From Lepidodermella squamata (taxonomy: Eukaryota > Gastrotricha), in the NCBI GenBank assembly GCA_047495785.1, contig JBLDXI010000038.1, forward strand, positions 620,001-684,000: DNA of 64,000 nucleotides, read 5' to 3'. Of this stretch, positions 53,505 to 64,000 are shown one piece after another. The notes under the pieces are model-generated. The model saw only the letters and a list, made by a program, of their open reading frames with translations, did no database searches and was not told the DNA's origin. Within the stretch, counting starts at the first letter, position 1. Each line of letters begins with the position of its first letter. The position numbers were made by a program, and so were the translations under genes.

Positions 53505-53578
53505 GCGTCAGCGGGCGTTGAACCCACGACCTTATGCACATAGGCTAGCTTCCTTATCCACTAGGCTAGTGCTCCCCA
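53505..53578 (-). ncRNA. tRNA-derived SINE head or tRNA pseudogene
   Basis: On the minus strand TAGCCTAGTGG (plus 53558-53568) fits the A box and GTTCAACGC (plus 53515-53523) fits the B box. Acceptor arms do not pair. Most likely the Pol III promoter head of a SINE. Confidence 0.6.
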
Positions 53579-53582
53579 TCTA

Positions 53583-53754
53583 CAGGGTGGCCAAATAAGC
53601 CGCAGAAGGCGAAATTTATGAGCACCATTTTGATGAGTTTCAAGAAATTTAGGAGTTCCATCGTGAAAAGAATGCTTCAAGAATTTGTCAATTTCTCCTC
53701 CTCATTAAATTGATGCGCATCAAATTCGCCTTTCGCGGCTTATAAACCGCCCTG
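53583..53754. mobile_element. Mariner-like MITE, 172 bp
   Basis: Ends CAGGGTGG and CCGCCCTG, with inverted repeats through AAGCCGC.GAAGGCGAA, flanked on both sides by TA. Nested in the non-autonomous MULE. Confidence 0.7.
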
Positions 53755-54285
53755 TATATAACCTTAATATAGGGAAATTAAAACGGTCACTCAGAAATTG
53801 GGATGCTCTTAAAAACTTTCAGCTTCAATTTTTCACGCAGAAAGCATACATTTATGCCGTGAGCAGTGAGGACGGTGCAAGAAATAAAAAAAAACAAAAA
53901 AAGCTTTTCCATTCGGGAAAAATTACGATATCAAAATGTTGAAGATGCGCCCGGCTTGATGACACGAGGTCGCGAGCTTAAGCTTTATGAAGAACCGTGG
54001 TTACTCGCGGCCGTGGCGCGGGTCATCCTCCAGGTTCCAGGGCGATGAGGCGATAATAAATGAATAAGTGCAATATAACGCGTGTCTCATTTCATCGAAC
54101 ATTTGAAATAATATAAGGTGTCTTAACCCATCGGAAACTGAGATTAAATATTATAATGTTGCATTTTCCGATGGTTTTGTTGAAAATACGAAAAATATAT
54201 ATTCCGGTGGTTCCGACGCTTTAAGTTAAAATGGTTCGAGAAAAGAAAATAAAGGTTCGATGGTTTCATTTTACTTCACTAAAAT

Positions 54286-55270
54286 ATGGCCTTACCTAGT
54301 TTTACCGCGCGATGAATAACGCCTCAGGTACGAGAGCTACAACAAGACAACACCGTTCGAAAGCCCGTCAAATTAAATTCTACACTAGAAATTATTATAT
54401 CACACCGAGAATCTTCCAAATCGCCATGAAAAAACATCGAAATCTTCAAAATTTCATTTTTTAAGGTGGTCTTACGAGCACAAATTTTGAGGTCTGCGTC
54501 CTGTGAAAATATGGCCTATTTCATTCATCAGAGCGCCTCGAGTTACCTACTCGACATTAAATATTTGACTTTGCAGTCGCAGTTAAATATTATCCAGAAT
54601 TGTTATATCAATATTTCAAAAATGTATTGGTTTGTTTTTTATCTCAGTTTTTACCGCGTGGATTATTCGCAAGAAACGGTAGGAGCTATAAACTTAGGGA
54701 TTCGACAGTTTGATAGCCCGTGAAATTCTGCACTAGGATAGGTTTTTCATGTTTTTCCAGGACGCTTCCAGATTGCCTCGAGAATAATTAAAAACCTGCA
54801 AAATTGCGAAAATTCGAAGTTTTAAGGTGGATCGACACTCGTTTTAGCACGCCTCTAATAACTTGAGAACTGTGATGGCTACAGATACGTGCTTGGTCTC
54901 GTTCGATCCGTCTTGAAATTCTACATCGGACAGCGTAGTTATTATGTGCGCACAAAACAGGTAAATGCGGCTTAAATTTGACAGAAATCGTCTCCGCCGG
55001 CACGTTAAAAATAAGCTGAATAACGCGTTTTGCCGCGCCTCTTATAGTTCAACGACCATAAAGCCTGTGATGACGTGCTTAGTCTCTAAAAATTCAGTAG
55101 AAAACTTGCTACATTTTACGTGGATTTACATAGGAGCGCTATCGGGGTTAGGTTTCAAAATATTTGATGAAATTCGGTGAAATTGAAGTTTTTATTTTCC
55201 CTAAAAATCAGTCGCGCGCTAAACGCTATAATCAAACGAAAATTGGCGAATCTCGCGGCGGTTTTAGTAC
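54286..55270. repeat. Old tandem repeat monomers, about 350-bp period
   Basis: At least two diverged monomers, about 347 bp apart at TCTTCCAAATCGCC / CGCTTCCAGATTGCC, with TTTTTTAAGGTGG / GTTTTAAGGTGG at matching positions. They continue the repeat at 51840-52283, from which they are separated by the MULE copy. Confidence 0.55.
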
Positions 55271-56430
55271 CGAAAAATCGGCCTTTCTTCTGAGTAGCTA
55301 AAAATCAACTTTTAACACGACAAATTCCGCACCTGAAAGGGTGTTGCTCGCGTGTTGAAAAAATTCGTTTGCCGCGCCTTTCGTTTGTAAGGCTTGAGTG
55401 ACATGGGACTACTTCCGTTATTCACCGCAGCCGCTCACACCGGCACCCAGCCGGGCTGATTACGACCGCGCGCCTTTGTCAATCATGTCGGCCGGCTACG
55501 TCAGTCAATACGACAAAGAGTGCGCTCATTGTGAGCAACTTTTATTGGCTTTTAATCAGCTTATACACACTGAGAATGGTGACAACATTTTCTTGTTTTG
55601 CAAATTTCTCTATAACTTTCTCTATTTGAATTCAGGCACGCGGCGAGGCGAGTTGAAAAAGAGGGCTTATACATTTCCGAAATGTCAAGTTTAATAATCA
55701 GACCGGTTAACACATCATTTTGTCGTTTTTATAGACGTCGCGGCTGCGAAAACTCGGTAAGTTCACTCGAGGTGCGTTGGTAATAAGTAATAACAAGTGT
55801 AATCAATTCTAAATAACTCTTTTCAGTGCACTTTTCTCGACAACAAATCACAGCCTCATACATCTCTATTTTTCTATCAAATTTTCTCTATTTATCACCC
55901 ATTTCTAAATATCTACGGTGGCCAGTTTTAATAGCAGCGGTTCCATTTTTCTTGTTTTTGTTGAACAGCGGGCGAAACGCGAGGTGACAATACTACGAAG
56001 CGAGGTAAGTTTACAGGTGATAACAGGTATAAACTAACTACGCTCGTAATAACCAAACTCATCAACTGATCGGCTATTATCTGAAATACTTATTTCCTCG
56101 ACTACTTCTTTTATACTTATTACTCAGCAATTTTTAACTATATTTTTTAGCTAGTCGCGGGCGTTGATCTCTCCATTTGATCTAGTTGATCTCTCTATTG
56201 GTTATCGGATAAGAATCGTGCTGCCGAGGCATCTTTATCGCGCTGATGCAAGGCCTTTCGTCTTGATATGAACATAAATCCAAAATTTAGCAAGCAGCAA
56301 AGTATATCGCGTTTATTTCGAGCCCAGTTACAAACGGCTACATATCTCTTTGATGATACGTTGAAATTGATGATAATGATGCTAATTGATGACAATTGAT
56401 GACAATGATGAAATCAGAGCTTCCTGAATG
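55271..56430. other. No gene recognised
   Basis: Mixed repeats and AT-rich DNA. A frame at 55398-55694 has no domain. Confidence 0.45.
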
Positions 56431-56437
56431 CGGGAAC

Positions 56438-56545
56438 GGCGGCGGCGGCGGCGGCGGCGGTGCGGAACCGCCCCGGATGCGCCGGGCAAAAGCGACGACG
56501 ACGACGACGACGACGACGGCCGCGGCGGCGGCGGCGCCCAGCGTG
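56438..56545. repeat. GGC/GAC trinucleotide microsatellites
   Basis: Runs of GGC (56439-56461), GAC (56494-56518) and GCG (56520-56535), GC-rich in AT-rich surroundings. An ORF through them (poly-Gly, poly-Thr, poly-Ala) is not convincing. Confidence 0.85.
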
Positions 56546-57455
56546 GCGCAGCGGCCGGTGCGCCTAATCGCTGTTCAGCGCATAACGCGTTCGCTTAGTG
56601 CGCGACGTAACGCGTGTTGCTACGCGTGATTCCTTATGAAGAAAGTAACGCGTGATGAAAGGGGGTGTAACGCGTGATAAATCTAACAGTGATGTAACAG
56701 CAGAGAAAAATTGTAATAAATCATTCTGTGAGTGTGTTAATATTCAGTCTAATTGCTGCTGTTCCCCGAACCAGGTCAGGGTGACCTACCATCCCTTCAA
56801 CTGCCTTTTGGTGGAGACTCGACGTATCGTTCGCCGAGGCTTAGGGAGTTTCATTCGGGAAAATCTCGTAATAGAGCATGGATCTATGGACCCTCGCTTT
56901 GCCACCGAAGAGCGTCGGCGGCCAGTCGCTTATCCAGCGCGGCCTCGAGGAATGTTACCCGAATGCCACCTCTGGCTAATATCTTTTTACTAATTCTGTA
57001 ACACACGTAAGTGCCCTCGGGAAGGGCTGAAGTTCCTCCTGCACCACGTTCTGATCGAGAAAGTTTGGCGGGACATTTTGGGCCTCCCGACGAAAGGTCA
57101 CTTTGCGATTACTGCCTGGTGTGCTGTCGGACCTGAACTAGTTATTGGCCATTACTGCTTCGCCTTCACTTCCAAGTCGAAAATTTTTACCCTTTTTTTA
57201 CCCTTTTAACAAGCTAGGTTAGGTCCGGCTTGGAATTACCTATTTAGAAGCGGGTGGGTAATTGTAAATTGTAAACGATTAATTTATTGGCTTAGTGCAC
57301 GTTGGTAAACTTGCAGGTAAACTTGCATCCGGAAAACTTCATGACAAAGTTATAAAACAAATAGAAACTTTATTAAATTTATTCTCCGCATATTTTGCGC
57401 CTTTTTTTGCTACACCACTGGTGATAAAAAATATTGATTAACGCAAAAATTAGCA
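56546..57455. other. No gene recognised; ACGCGT cluster
   Basis: TAACGCGT/ACGCGTG recurs five times between 56580 and 56680. Frames at 56652-57001 have no domain. The rest is the 3' flank of the fucosyltransferase. Confidence 0.45.
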
Positions 57456-59308
57456 TTAGGAGTTTGTTAATTTCGGTGAACGGCATGTGCCTATCCTTTG
57501 CTGAAGATCACTTATTGTTGTTTCGGTACTAAGGCAGGGATTGAGTTGAGCGTTTCCCGTCGAACTGGCCCGGCATCTCGTCTCGTCCTCAGTGAATAGT
57601 TTCTTGCAAAGGTTGGTGAAAGCATACTTGACATAGACGTAATAAACCTCTGAATAAGTGCGATGCCATTGAAAATAGCTTGCCGCCATTTCTCGACTTC
57701 CTCTCAGCAGCTTGAGGTAATTTGCAAGAGTTTCCAAGCTGGAAAATTTGTCGACGTCAACGAAACTTCCATTCGGAGCTATACCAGTGTAGTCATCAGA
57801 CCCATAAACTATAGGAATCAGGCCGTTATTCAACGATGCATTCAAGCCGTAACCGAATTTTTCAGTTATCTGAAAAACAAAAACGTTGTTATTCATAATA
57901 TTATATGATCACAGGTTAAGCGGGAAACAGTGTTCACCGTTTGGTTCATTCAAATATTTGTTATTCAGACGATTTCTGCCAAAACAAAAACCAACTTTAG
58001 CTCTGTTGTACGCGCTATATCACTATCAAACTGCGAGCGACTTTGGCATAGACATTCGATTTATATGAAACAGATGATCGTTTTAATCACCCTAAATTAA
58101 CCGGGCCAGCCCTAGACTTTCTCTGATCCCAAATTTAGTGCGGGAGCCTACATTTTAGCGGTGCAAAATGTAGACCGGAGAACACACGCGCAGTTTCCAA
58201 GTTATTAACGCTATTAAAGCTATTAAAGCGCAAATATTACATAATCTTGGCACAAGGAATTTTCGAAAGATAGGTAATAGCGATATTGAGCATAGAATGC
58301 GTCGTAGCCCATTTTCTCGATCATTTTGTCCGGTCTAGTCGATCCACAGCCACCAAATATATCGATTCCGATTCCTAAAGCTCTCAACTTTTCACCGATG
58401 ATCTCGCGTTTACTAGGCGTTTGGCAGTTCGAAACTATCCAGACAGCATCCTTTGGCCGTTTAATGAACGAATCGGCGATATTTTCGATGCGTTTATCGA
58501 TTGCCTCCAGCGAGCTCAATGACAATGGAGTTATTCTAGGCACCAAATGTACATAAGGAGCCCAGACATCAGCATGTCGGCTGTACGTTATCGACCAGTT
58601 CATCTTCCAATCGTTTGCTTTTTGCCACATGCCATCGTCAAAACCACTGTGTAACGGACTCTCCAACAGGTAATAGCACCAGCGTTGGGACGGGTTGCGA
58701 CTTTTGGGCTTGTTATCGAACTCGAAATTGCGGCCGTGAAACACGACTGCGTCTGCTTTTTCGTAGAGGTTTCTGTCAGTTGTGAATAAACACGTTCTAT
58801 TGTGCGATGAATCATCGCTACCCGGCAATGTTGAACCGCCGAAATCGTGGAAATGCGACTTCCATTGGTCGCCGAAAAAGTCAGTCATGAAAACGATCAA
58901 TTTTTGAGTATTATCCAGGCTAGAATTGTGAATTCTTTCCTTTTTTGGCGCTGAGCGAGAATCCCCGTTAATTGCTGGATTGATGTCATCGTAATCGTTT
59001 GCAATTTTAACGGATGTGCTGTCATGTGAAACTGACATCTCAGAAATAACACCGCTTTCGGCCCAATAATTGAAAGCGTCCTTCACTGGTCTGAAAATGA
59101 TGTCCCTGCTTTGAAGAGCCGAAATAGCGCTGCTAGCCACGAAGGTTGTAACAACAAGTGAAATAAAGCACCCAAGCACCAATTTTTGCTTTGTCGTGTT
59201 GAAGACTGCTGCCACTATTCGCCGGTTCGGTGAGTGAAATTCAACTTTAGAATCGCCCATTAACGATATCAGTTCGATATGTTGTGAAGCATTGTTCCTA
59301 TCCGACAT
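57456..59308 (-). CDS. GT10 alpha-1,3-fucosyltransferase-like enzyme
   Basis: Two exons: 59308-58241 and 57869-57456, joined by a 371-nt intron (TAT|GTAATA...TTTCAG|ATAAC). Type II membrane layout: cytosolic tail, then LVLGCFISLVVTTFVASSAI as the membrane anchor, stem with N-glycosylation sites, then the catalytic domain. Diagnostic GT10 stretch YYLSFENSLCQDY continues across the intron into ITEKFGYGLNASLNNGLIPI and YTGIAPNGSFVDVDKFSS. WCYYLLESPLHSG is the family's N-terminal domain signature. Start at 59308 (MSDRNNAS) is preferred; an upstream in-frame ATG at 59494 would put 62 residues ahead of it. It adds fucose from GDP-fucose to N-glycans or related acceptors in the Golgi. Confidence 0.9.
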
Positions 59309-59663
59309 TTTGAGGGGAATAAAAACGTGTGAATTAAGCCTACCATGGCAGAGCCCCAGACCACTAACGATAGCCACCCTATTCACTATAGGCACAGCTT
59401 GAATGCGTAATAAACCTCTTGTTGATTGTTTGATAGTAGTAGTAAAGGAGTGCTGCAATCGATGATCGGCGGGTGAAAACAAGCCTCTACGCATGTCTCA
59501 TGATTCATTGATGACAGCCCACAATCCTCAAAAAGCGAGTTTTGTGACAACATACGCAAAGTGGTCACTAGCCACGACAACAACAAAACGCCTTGAAAAT
59601 GAGTTGTAAAAAACGGTTTTATTCATTCGCAAAAATTATATTGATTAGGGAGGATTTTTTGTT

Positions 59664-60854
59664 CTAATTTTTAGCAGCTGATTTCACTTCTTCGTCCTCT
59701 GCTCCTTCATCAGCACAATACTCGTCTTCATCGCTAACAACTGCTTTTCGGCCCTTTTTGCCAGCGTCGCCTGGCTTCTGTTTCGGAATATAGGCCACGT
59801 GATCGATGAAGAACTCCTCAGGAGAGGGCGGGCACGTAATTGTGGCGCGAACAATGAACTGGCCGCCGCTTTGCTTTTGCTGCGCTATCGAAGCCATGAG
59901 AGCCTTGACGTTTTCATGCAGCTGTTCCGGGTCCATTTTCAGCCGGCCAAACGGCGTTTTCAACGCCGCAACTGCGTCCGTCAACTTCTCAGATTCGTAC
60001 GTCTTGCCTTTCAGGCAAAACTCCATTAGTTCGGCCATATTTGCACCCAACGTGCCTTTCATTTTCGACGGGAAACGGTCTTTCATTTTCGACCGAGTCG
60101 GCAATATTTCGGCAACAACATCAAGCGTTGCCACGGCAAAGTCATAGTCACTTCGAGTCAACTCATCCTCTTGAACCTTGGACCAGAAAAGGCGAGAACT
60201 TACAGAAAGAAAAAAATCATCGTTTCAAAAATTACCGCTTTGATTAGTTCATCGAGCCCAACGCGGATCGCGCCCATTTGCATGGCTGTATCCTGGTCCT
60301 GGGTGGTTTTGCAGAATGCCAAAATTCGCCTAACTCTGCCGTCGTCGAATTCATGAGGCAAACGAACAGTGTTACTGAACTGGCCAACAAATTTTGTCTT
60401 CTTGGCTGTAGTCATATCAAGGCGCAAATTCAAATGTAACAAGCCGTTCGGGTTATTGAGCATCGCTGGTTGAGCAAGTTCTCGGTGTCTCTGAATACAC
60501 ATTATGTAACGTCAAGTATAGAAAATTGCACGAGTTCAGGCAACAAACTAGGACAGCTTCGGCAACGCTGATGGGTTGGGGCGGGTAGTGCTCGCGAATC
60601 CACACATTATCGACTGGTTTCCTCTTCAGCCACTCCTCGAGATCTTCGCCGTCTAGAGATGCGCCTGGCCGTTCTGTCGCGATAAGCCTCTCTGCAGCCG
60701 CAGCAGCTGCCAGTTGTTTCTCAAGAAACGCTTTCGGAACGAATTTCGCCTTCTCGGCGGCAGGAGGCGGAGCGTTGTGCTTAATTCGTGGCTTATTATG
60801 TTTGCTTCGGACAACCGTAGTTATCACAGTCGAAAAAACACGCCGAGTAAACAT
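59664..60854 (-). CDS. mRpL1: Mitochondrial ribosomal protein L1 (uL1m)
   Basis: Exons 60854-60549, 60490-60236 and 60176-59664, all phase 0, give 357 residues. A basic mitochondrial leader (MFTRRVFSTVITTVVRSKHN) and Ala/Lys stretch precede the uL1 fold: LLHLNLRLDMTTAKKTKFVG, NTVRLPHEFDDGRVRRILAF, then SKMKGTLGANMAELMEFCLK and GQFIVRATITCPPSPEEFFI. The tail is acidic (DEDEYCADEGAEDEEVKS). Part of the mitochondrial large-subunit L1 stalk. Confidence 0.88.
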
Positions 60855-61145
60855 TTCCCACTCAAAATTACACCCTACTGTCGTGAGAAAAAAGAGACAT
60901 CAATTCGGTAAAATTCCGGTTTTCAATTTTATTGACCTTAAAAAGCAATCAAAGTTTTTAGTTTTACTTGTTTTGAACAGAAGAGACAAGCCTATTATTG
61001 TATTACATTAAGGTGGCTGAGCTGGCCACCAATCACCACGACGTGTGTTCAAGAATAAGTGGAAAGAGAGACGCGAAATTCGCTTATTTTTACTATGCAT
61101 CAGAGATTATCCAGCGGATCTCTGAGCCCTAACTCTGAGACTGTT

Positions 61146-61444
61146 CTAGTTGTAGGTCATGTAGCGTGGCGTTGCGCTGAACTTGGCGTATGACTTGATG
61201 ACCTTATTCACGGCTTCGATAAAGTCCTTCTCGGTGGCGACCTTGCGGCGGGCGCGAATAGCGAACATGCCAGCTTCGGTGCACACCGATCGGATTTCGG
61301 CACCGGTCGAGTTCGGGCACAAACGGCCCAGCAGTTCGTAACGAATGCCTTTCTCGACACTCATCTGCTTCGCGTGAATGCGGAAGATATTCGTGCGACC
61401 TTCGAGATCAGGCAAACCAAACTCGATTTTACGATCGAGACGAC
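61146..61444 (-). CDS. Rpt1: 26S proteasome ATPase Rpt1 (PSMC2), last exon
   Basis: Exon of 299 nt after a TTTTGCAG acceptor. Reads [39 protein letters not shown] and ends [15 protein letters not shown], which is the highly conserved C-terminus of Rpt1. Only the AAA lid and tail are here. The preceding exon was not found in the 2.5 kb to the window end, although introns elsewhere here are about 55 nt. The gene either continues past an insertion-swollen intron or is a fragment. Confidence 0.93.
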
Positions 61445-62715
61445 CTGCAAAAGAGTAAAATAAATTCTATAAAATTGCAAGTGGATATGAAGGAGTTTTG
61501 ATTTTGGGCTCCACCTTCGGCTACAAGTTCGATAGTAAATGATGGAATAATGACAATATTAATTGAGTATAGTCAATGGCTCAATTTCACGTAGCCGAAA
61601 AACGAAAGATTGGGCGAAACTTCTGAACTTCGTGAGATTTTGACGTAGGCAGCCTTTGAAGCATAGTTATCACCCTAGCTAACATCTTGAAGCATAGTAT
61701 CGAATGATGAAGCTGCCCTTTTCGTGATTTATCAACTTTAAAGCAATTTTCTCGACTTCGGTTTGCTCAACAAGCAAGTGGCTTCTCCCTGTGACTCGGT
61801 AATCACACCCGATATTATAGCTAGCTTCTTACCGCTCAAATACTCGCGATCTGAGCTTAGATTTGTGGTTTCCTATCAGCCCATTTCAACATTAACACAA
61901 TTATTGTACAGCAAATCGGACTATTTTTAATTTTTGCGATTTCCACTAAGATAGCATGCGTTTTTTTTTAATTTGCGTTGTTACTTTGTGCGCGAAAATT
62001 CTCATTCACAAACCAGCAAAGCATTTCAAGGCACAGCAATAATTAATTTAATCATATGCGCACAAAATGCTGATAAAACGGTGACGCAAGCCGAGGTTAC
62101 AGCAGGCGAGCGCAGCAATGCCTTATGATCAAAACGAGGTGAATCCGATTATAGCCGTAAAAGGAGAGTGAAACGAGCCTAGTCGGCGCCAGTCAAGACT
62201 TGTCGAAGCAAGAGTGAAACAAGGCGCAGCCAAGAGCAACGAGTATAGAGACGAGTTCAACGTTTCTCATTTTTTCGAGCCACAATTTTGATGTTTTATC
62301 GAACGTATTATCGCTGTGCAAGAGACTCACTCATCGTGCAGCGAGTGACAAATTCTCTGAGCTGGACATGTTCGGCAAGGCGCCTGTGCTCCCTTGCAGC
62401 AGAACATGTTATTGAAATGAGGTGAAAAACTCGCATTATATGAGGCGCACGTAAAAAACGGTCAATATTGAATCTTTGCTCTTTTTGAAGAAAGCAACAG
62501 CAACGCTTATTCACCAATTCGCACCCCCGTTTTTTATCTGAGTAAAAAATACATGGGCCCTTTTCTTGGCGTGCGTCTCGTTTAGTCCTTTTTAAATGAT
62601 GGCATCGGAATAAAGTTAGCGAACCGCTGATATAGTCCCTGAAAATTAGATGATGTGCTCTAATGATGTTGGATCACTCGTTTGATCGCCTTCGAAAACG
62701 CTCCCCCGAGTAAAC
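61445..62715. other. No gene recognised (possible Rpt1 intron)
   Basis: AT-rich DNA without coding exons on either strand that I can support. Confidence 0.45.
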
Positions 62716-64000
62716 TTGAAATTAGATTTTTCTATATATTATATTATATATTATATATCCGAAATAAATAATCGAATATTAAATTTTGTTAGCGACCGAT
62801 TAATGTCGGCTAGACTAAAGATCTATCGTGAGACCTTCAGCGTCATAGTAGTATATGCACCCGCGGCGAATGATGTGAAATTACTGGACAAATTTATCTC
62901 TGACTAACAGCTGGAATAGAACAGATTGGTGACACTGAATGGACAAGTTAAAAGCCAGAAAAACTCAAAGAAAAAGTTGTCGGCGAACACACTAATCCAA
63001 TAGGAAACCCAAAAGGCAACTGCTGGGTTGAATTTGCGGCTAGTAATAATGTGTGCTTTGTAAACTCATTTTTTCCTAATTGCGGATACTCTTGGGTGTC
63101 AGGTGACGGTAAAACCGATCGCTAATTGATTACGTACCAACTCCAACTGAGAACAAGCAATTATTCCACTCGTGTCATATTGTTGAAGAACCTGTTTTGG
63201 GATCTGATCATCGGTTAGTAGTTGCTAAACTAAAACTCCCGTATTACAATAGACCCAAAGCACTTAGCTCTGGAAAAATTCTGAACAATAACAGTCTACG
63301 TGCCAGTAATTATCAAGCTGTTTTCAATGAAAAAATCACTGATCTTCGCACTTCGAAAGTCAGTGATGAAGCATCGACATCTACTAGCCTGAGCGCTCAA
63401 TACAAAAATATGAAAACACGCTACTTTCAGCCACTAGAATCGCGTGCGGTGAGCAAGCAAGAAAACTTTTCAACCCAAAACCACCCTGGTGGTGTAAACA
63501 GGCAGCCGAGGCTGTCAAAACAGCCAAAGCCAGCTATCCGCAGTACCAGAAATATCTGATAATTAAGGAAGTGAATAACAAAGTTCGAGACTGGAAGAAA
63601 AAATTGTTGCAAAAACTAGAGAACGATTTCAACATTAGGGAATTACAAGATTTCAACGATTTGAATGAAGGAAATGACTGGAAAAATTTACGAAAATGTT
63701 GGGCTTAAGTTAAAAAACTACGAAACAAGAAAAGCGGCGGCCCAAATAATGGTAACCCCAGAGATGCTGAAAGCCATGGATGACGCCGGTATTGAATGGC
63801 TTGCTCAAATTCTAAATCAGGCTTGGTCGACTAAGACCATCCCTGAGGAGTGGTCGACGGCGATCATAGCACCATTTTATAAGAATAAGGGCGAAAAATC
63901 AGATTGCAAAAATTATTGCGGCATCAGTTTGCAGAGTGGTGTCGGTAAATTATACGCGATCATTCTGGAACGCAAATTGTGAAGCTTAATTGGCGCAGGA
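62716..64000 (+). pseudogene. Decayed non-LTR retrotransposon (endonuclease and RT start)
   Basis: Frames separated by stops and shifts read as APE endonuclease (ETFSVIVVYAPA, NSFFPNCGYSWVSGDGKTDR, then GSDHRLVVAKLKL) and the start of reverse transcriptase (WLAQILNQAWSTKTIPEEWS, then CKNYCGISLQSGVGKLYAII). The element runs off the window. It lies on the strand opposite Rpt1 and may occupy its intron. Confidence 0.8.

Larger units (their letters stand above)
52292..54277. mobile_element. Non-autonomous MULE, 1,986 bp
   Basis: CATCGAACCTTTATTTTCTT near 52308 is repeated in reverse complement near the right end, and similarity continues through AGCGTCGGAA. Ends read GGACTCA (left) and GAAGTAA (right, reverse complement), each 16 nt before CATCG, as in the 12976-37473 element. 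No transposase is present; it would depend on the related autonomous copy or a relative. It contains an ATTAC pentanucleotide run near 53190-53216. Confidence 0.75.

Noticed and set aside
56396-56629. ORF with poly-Gly, poly-Thr and poly-Ala
   Set aside because: Explained by trinucleotide microsatellites.
59309-59494. Upstream ATG (59494) of the fucosyltransferase
   Set aside because: It would add 62 residues before a tail that already fits a type II membrane enzyme starting at 59308; kept only as an alternative.

Overview
The window is animal genomic DNA. Genes carry many short GT-AG introns (mostly about 45-67 nt), polyadenylation signals and signal peptides. Host genes include collagen-type prolyl 4-hydroxylase alpha subunits, Cys-loop receptor subunits, a GT10 fucosyltransferase, mitochondrial ribosomal proteins uL1m and bL27m, and the last exon of proteasome ATPase Rpt1. 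The hydroxylase N-termini and the compact gene structure suggest an ecdysozoan, perhaps a nematode relative; that is inference and no species is claimed.

Layout. 1-7.6 kb: a hairpin MITE, an unassigned small ORF, and a six-exon gene joining a ubiquitin/SUMO-protease-like core to a C-terminal PHD finger. 7.6-10.7 kb: an intact prolyl 4-hydroxylase gene (P4H-1) and mRpL27. 12.0-38.1 kb: a Russian-doll insertion. A coding remnant (probably the C-terminal end of a non-LTR retrotransposon) is split by a MULE DNA transposon (12976-37473, 8-bp target duplication GTCCGAGA). The MULE transposase is in turn split inside its SWIM zinc finger by a complete Polinton/Maverick (14992-36650, 6-bp target duplication TCGGGT, about 212-bp inverted terminal repeats, ends AG...CT). 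Reading frames match across both insertion points. 38.3-45.1 kb: three more P4H genes, two of them broken. 45.4-48.4 kb: two tandem Cys-loop receptor subunits. 49.5-57 kb: decayed retroelements, a non-autonomous MULE with the same ends as the big one, a tRNA-derived SINE head, a mariner-like MITE and old repeats. 57.4-61.4 kb: fucosyltransferase, MRPL1 and Rpt1, all on the minus strand. 62.7-64 kb: a decayed non-LTR retrotransposon running off the end.

The Polinton encodes protein-primed DNA polymerase B, a fused PLA2-like/integrase/chromodomain protein, packaging ATPase, major and minor capsid proteins, adenain-like protease, small hydrophobic virion-type proteins, a zinc-ribbon protein, a VLTF3-like protein, a phage-fibre-like protein and a two-helix membrane protein. 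It also carries an apparently cellular, intron-containing, secreted Cys-rich cargo gene.

Two features of the Polinton stand out. First, a 3.5-kb array holds four 79-nt tRNA-like units with Pol III A and B boxes, each followed by a block of near-palindromic 28-nt repeats (41 copies in all by my count, on 72- and 77-bp periods). Second, a TCTA motif (consensus WTCTARYY) lies 7-20 nt upstream of the ATG of eight virion-module genes, while the polymerase and AT-hook genes share a divergent TATATATA-rich intergenic region. This looks like virus-style early/late transcription, recalling the TCTA late motif known from Cafeteria roenbergensis virus and its virophage mavirus.
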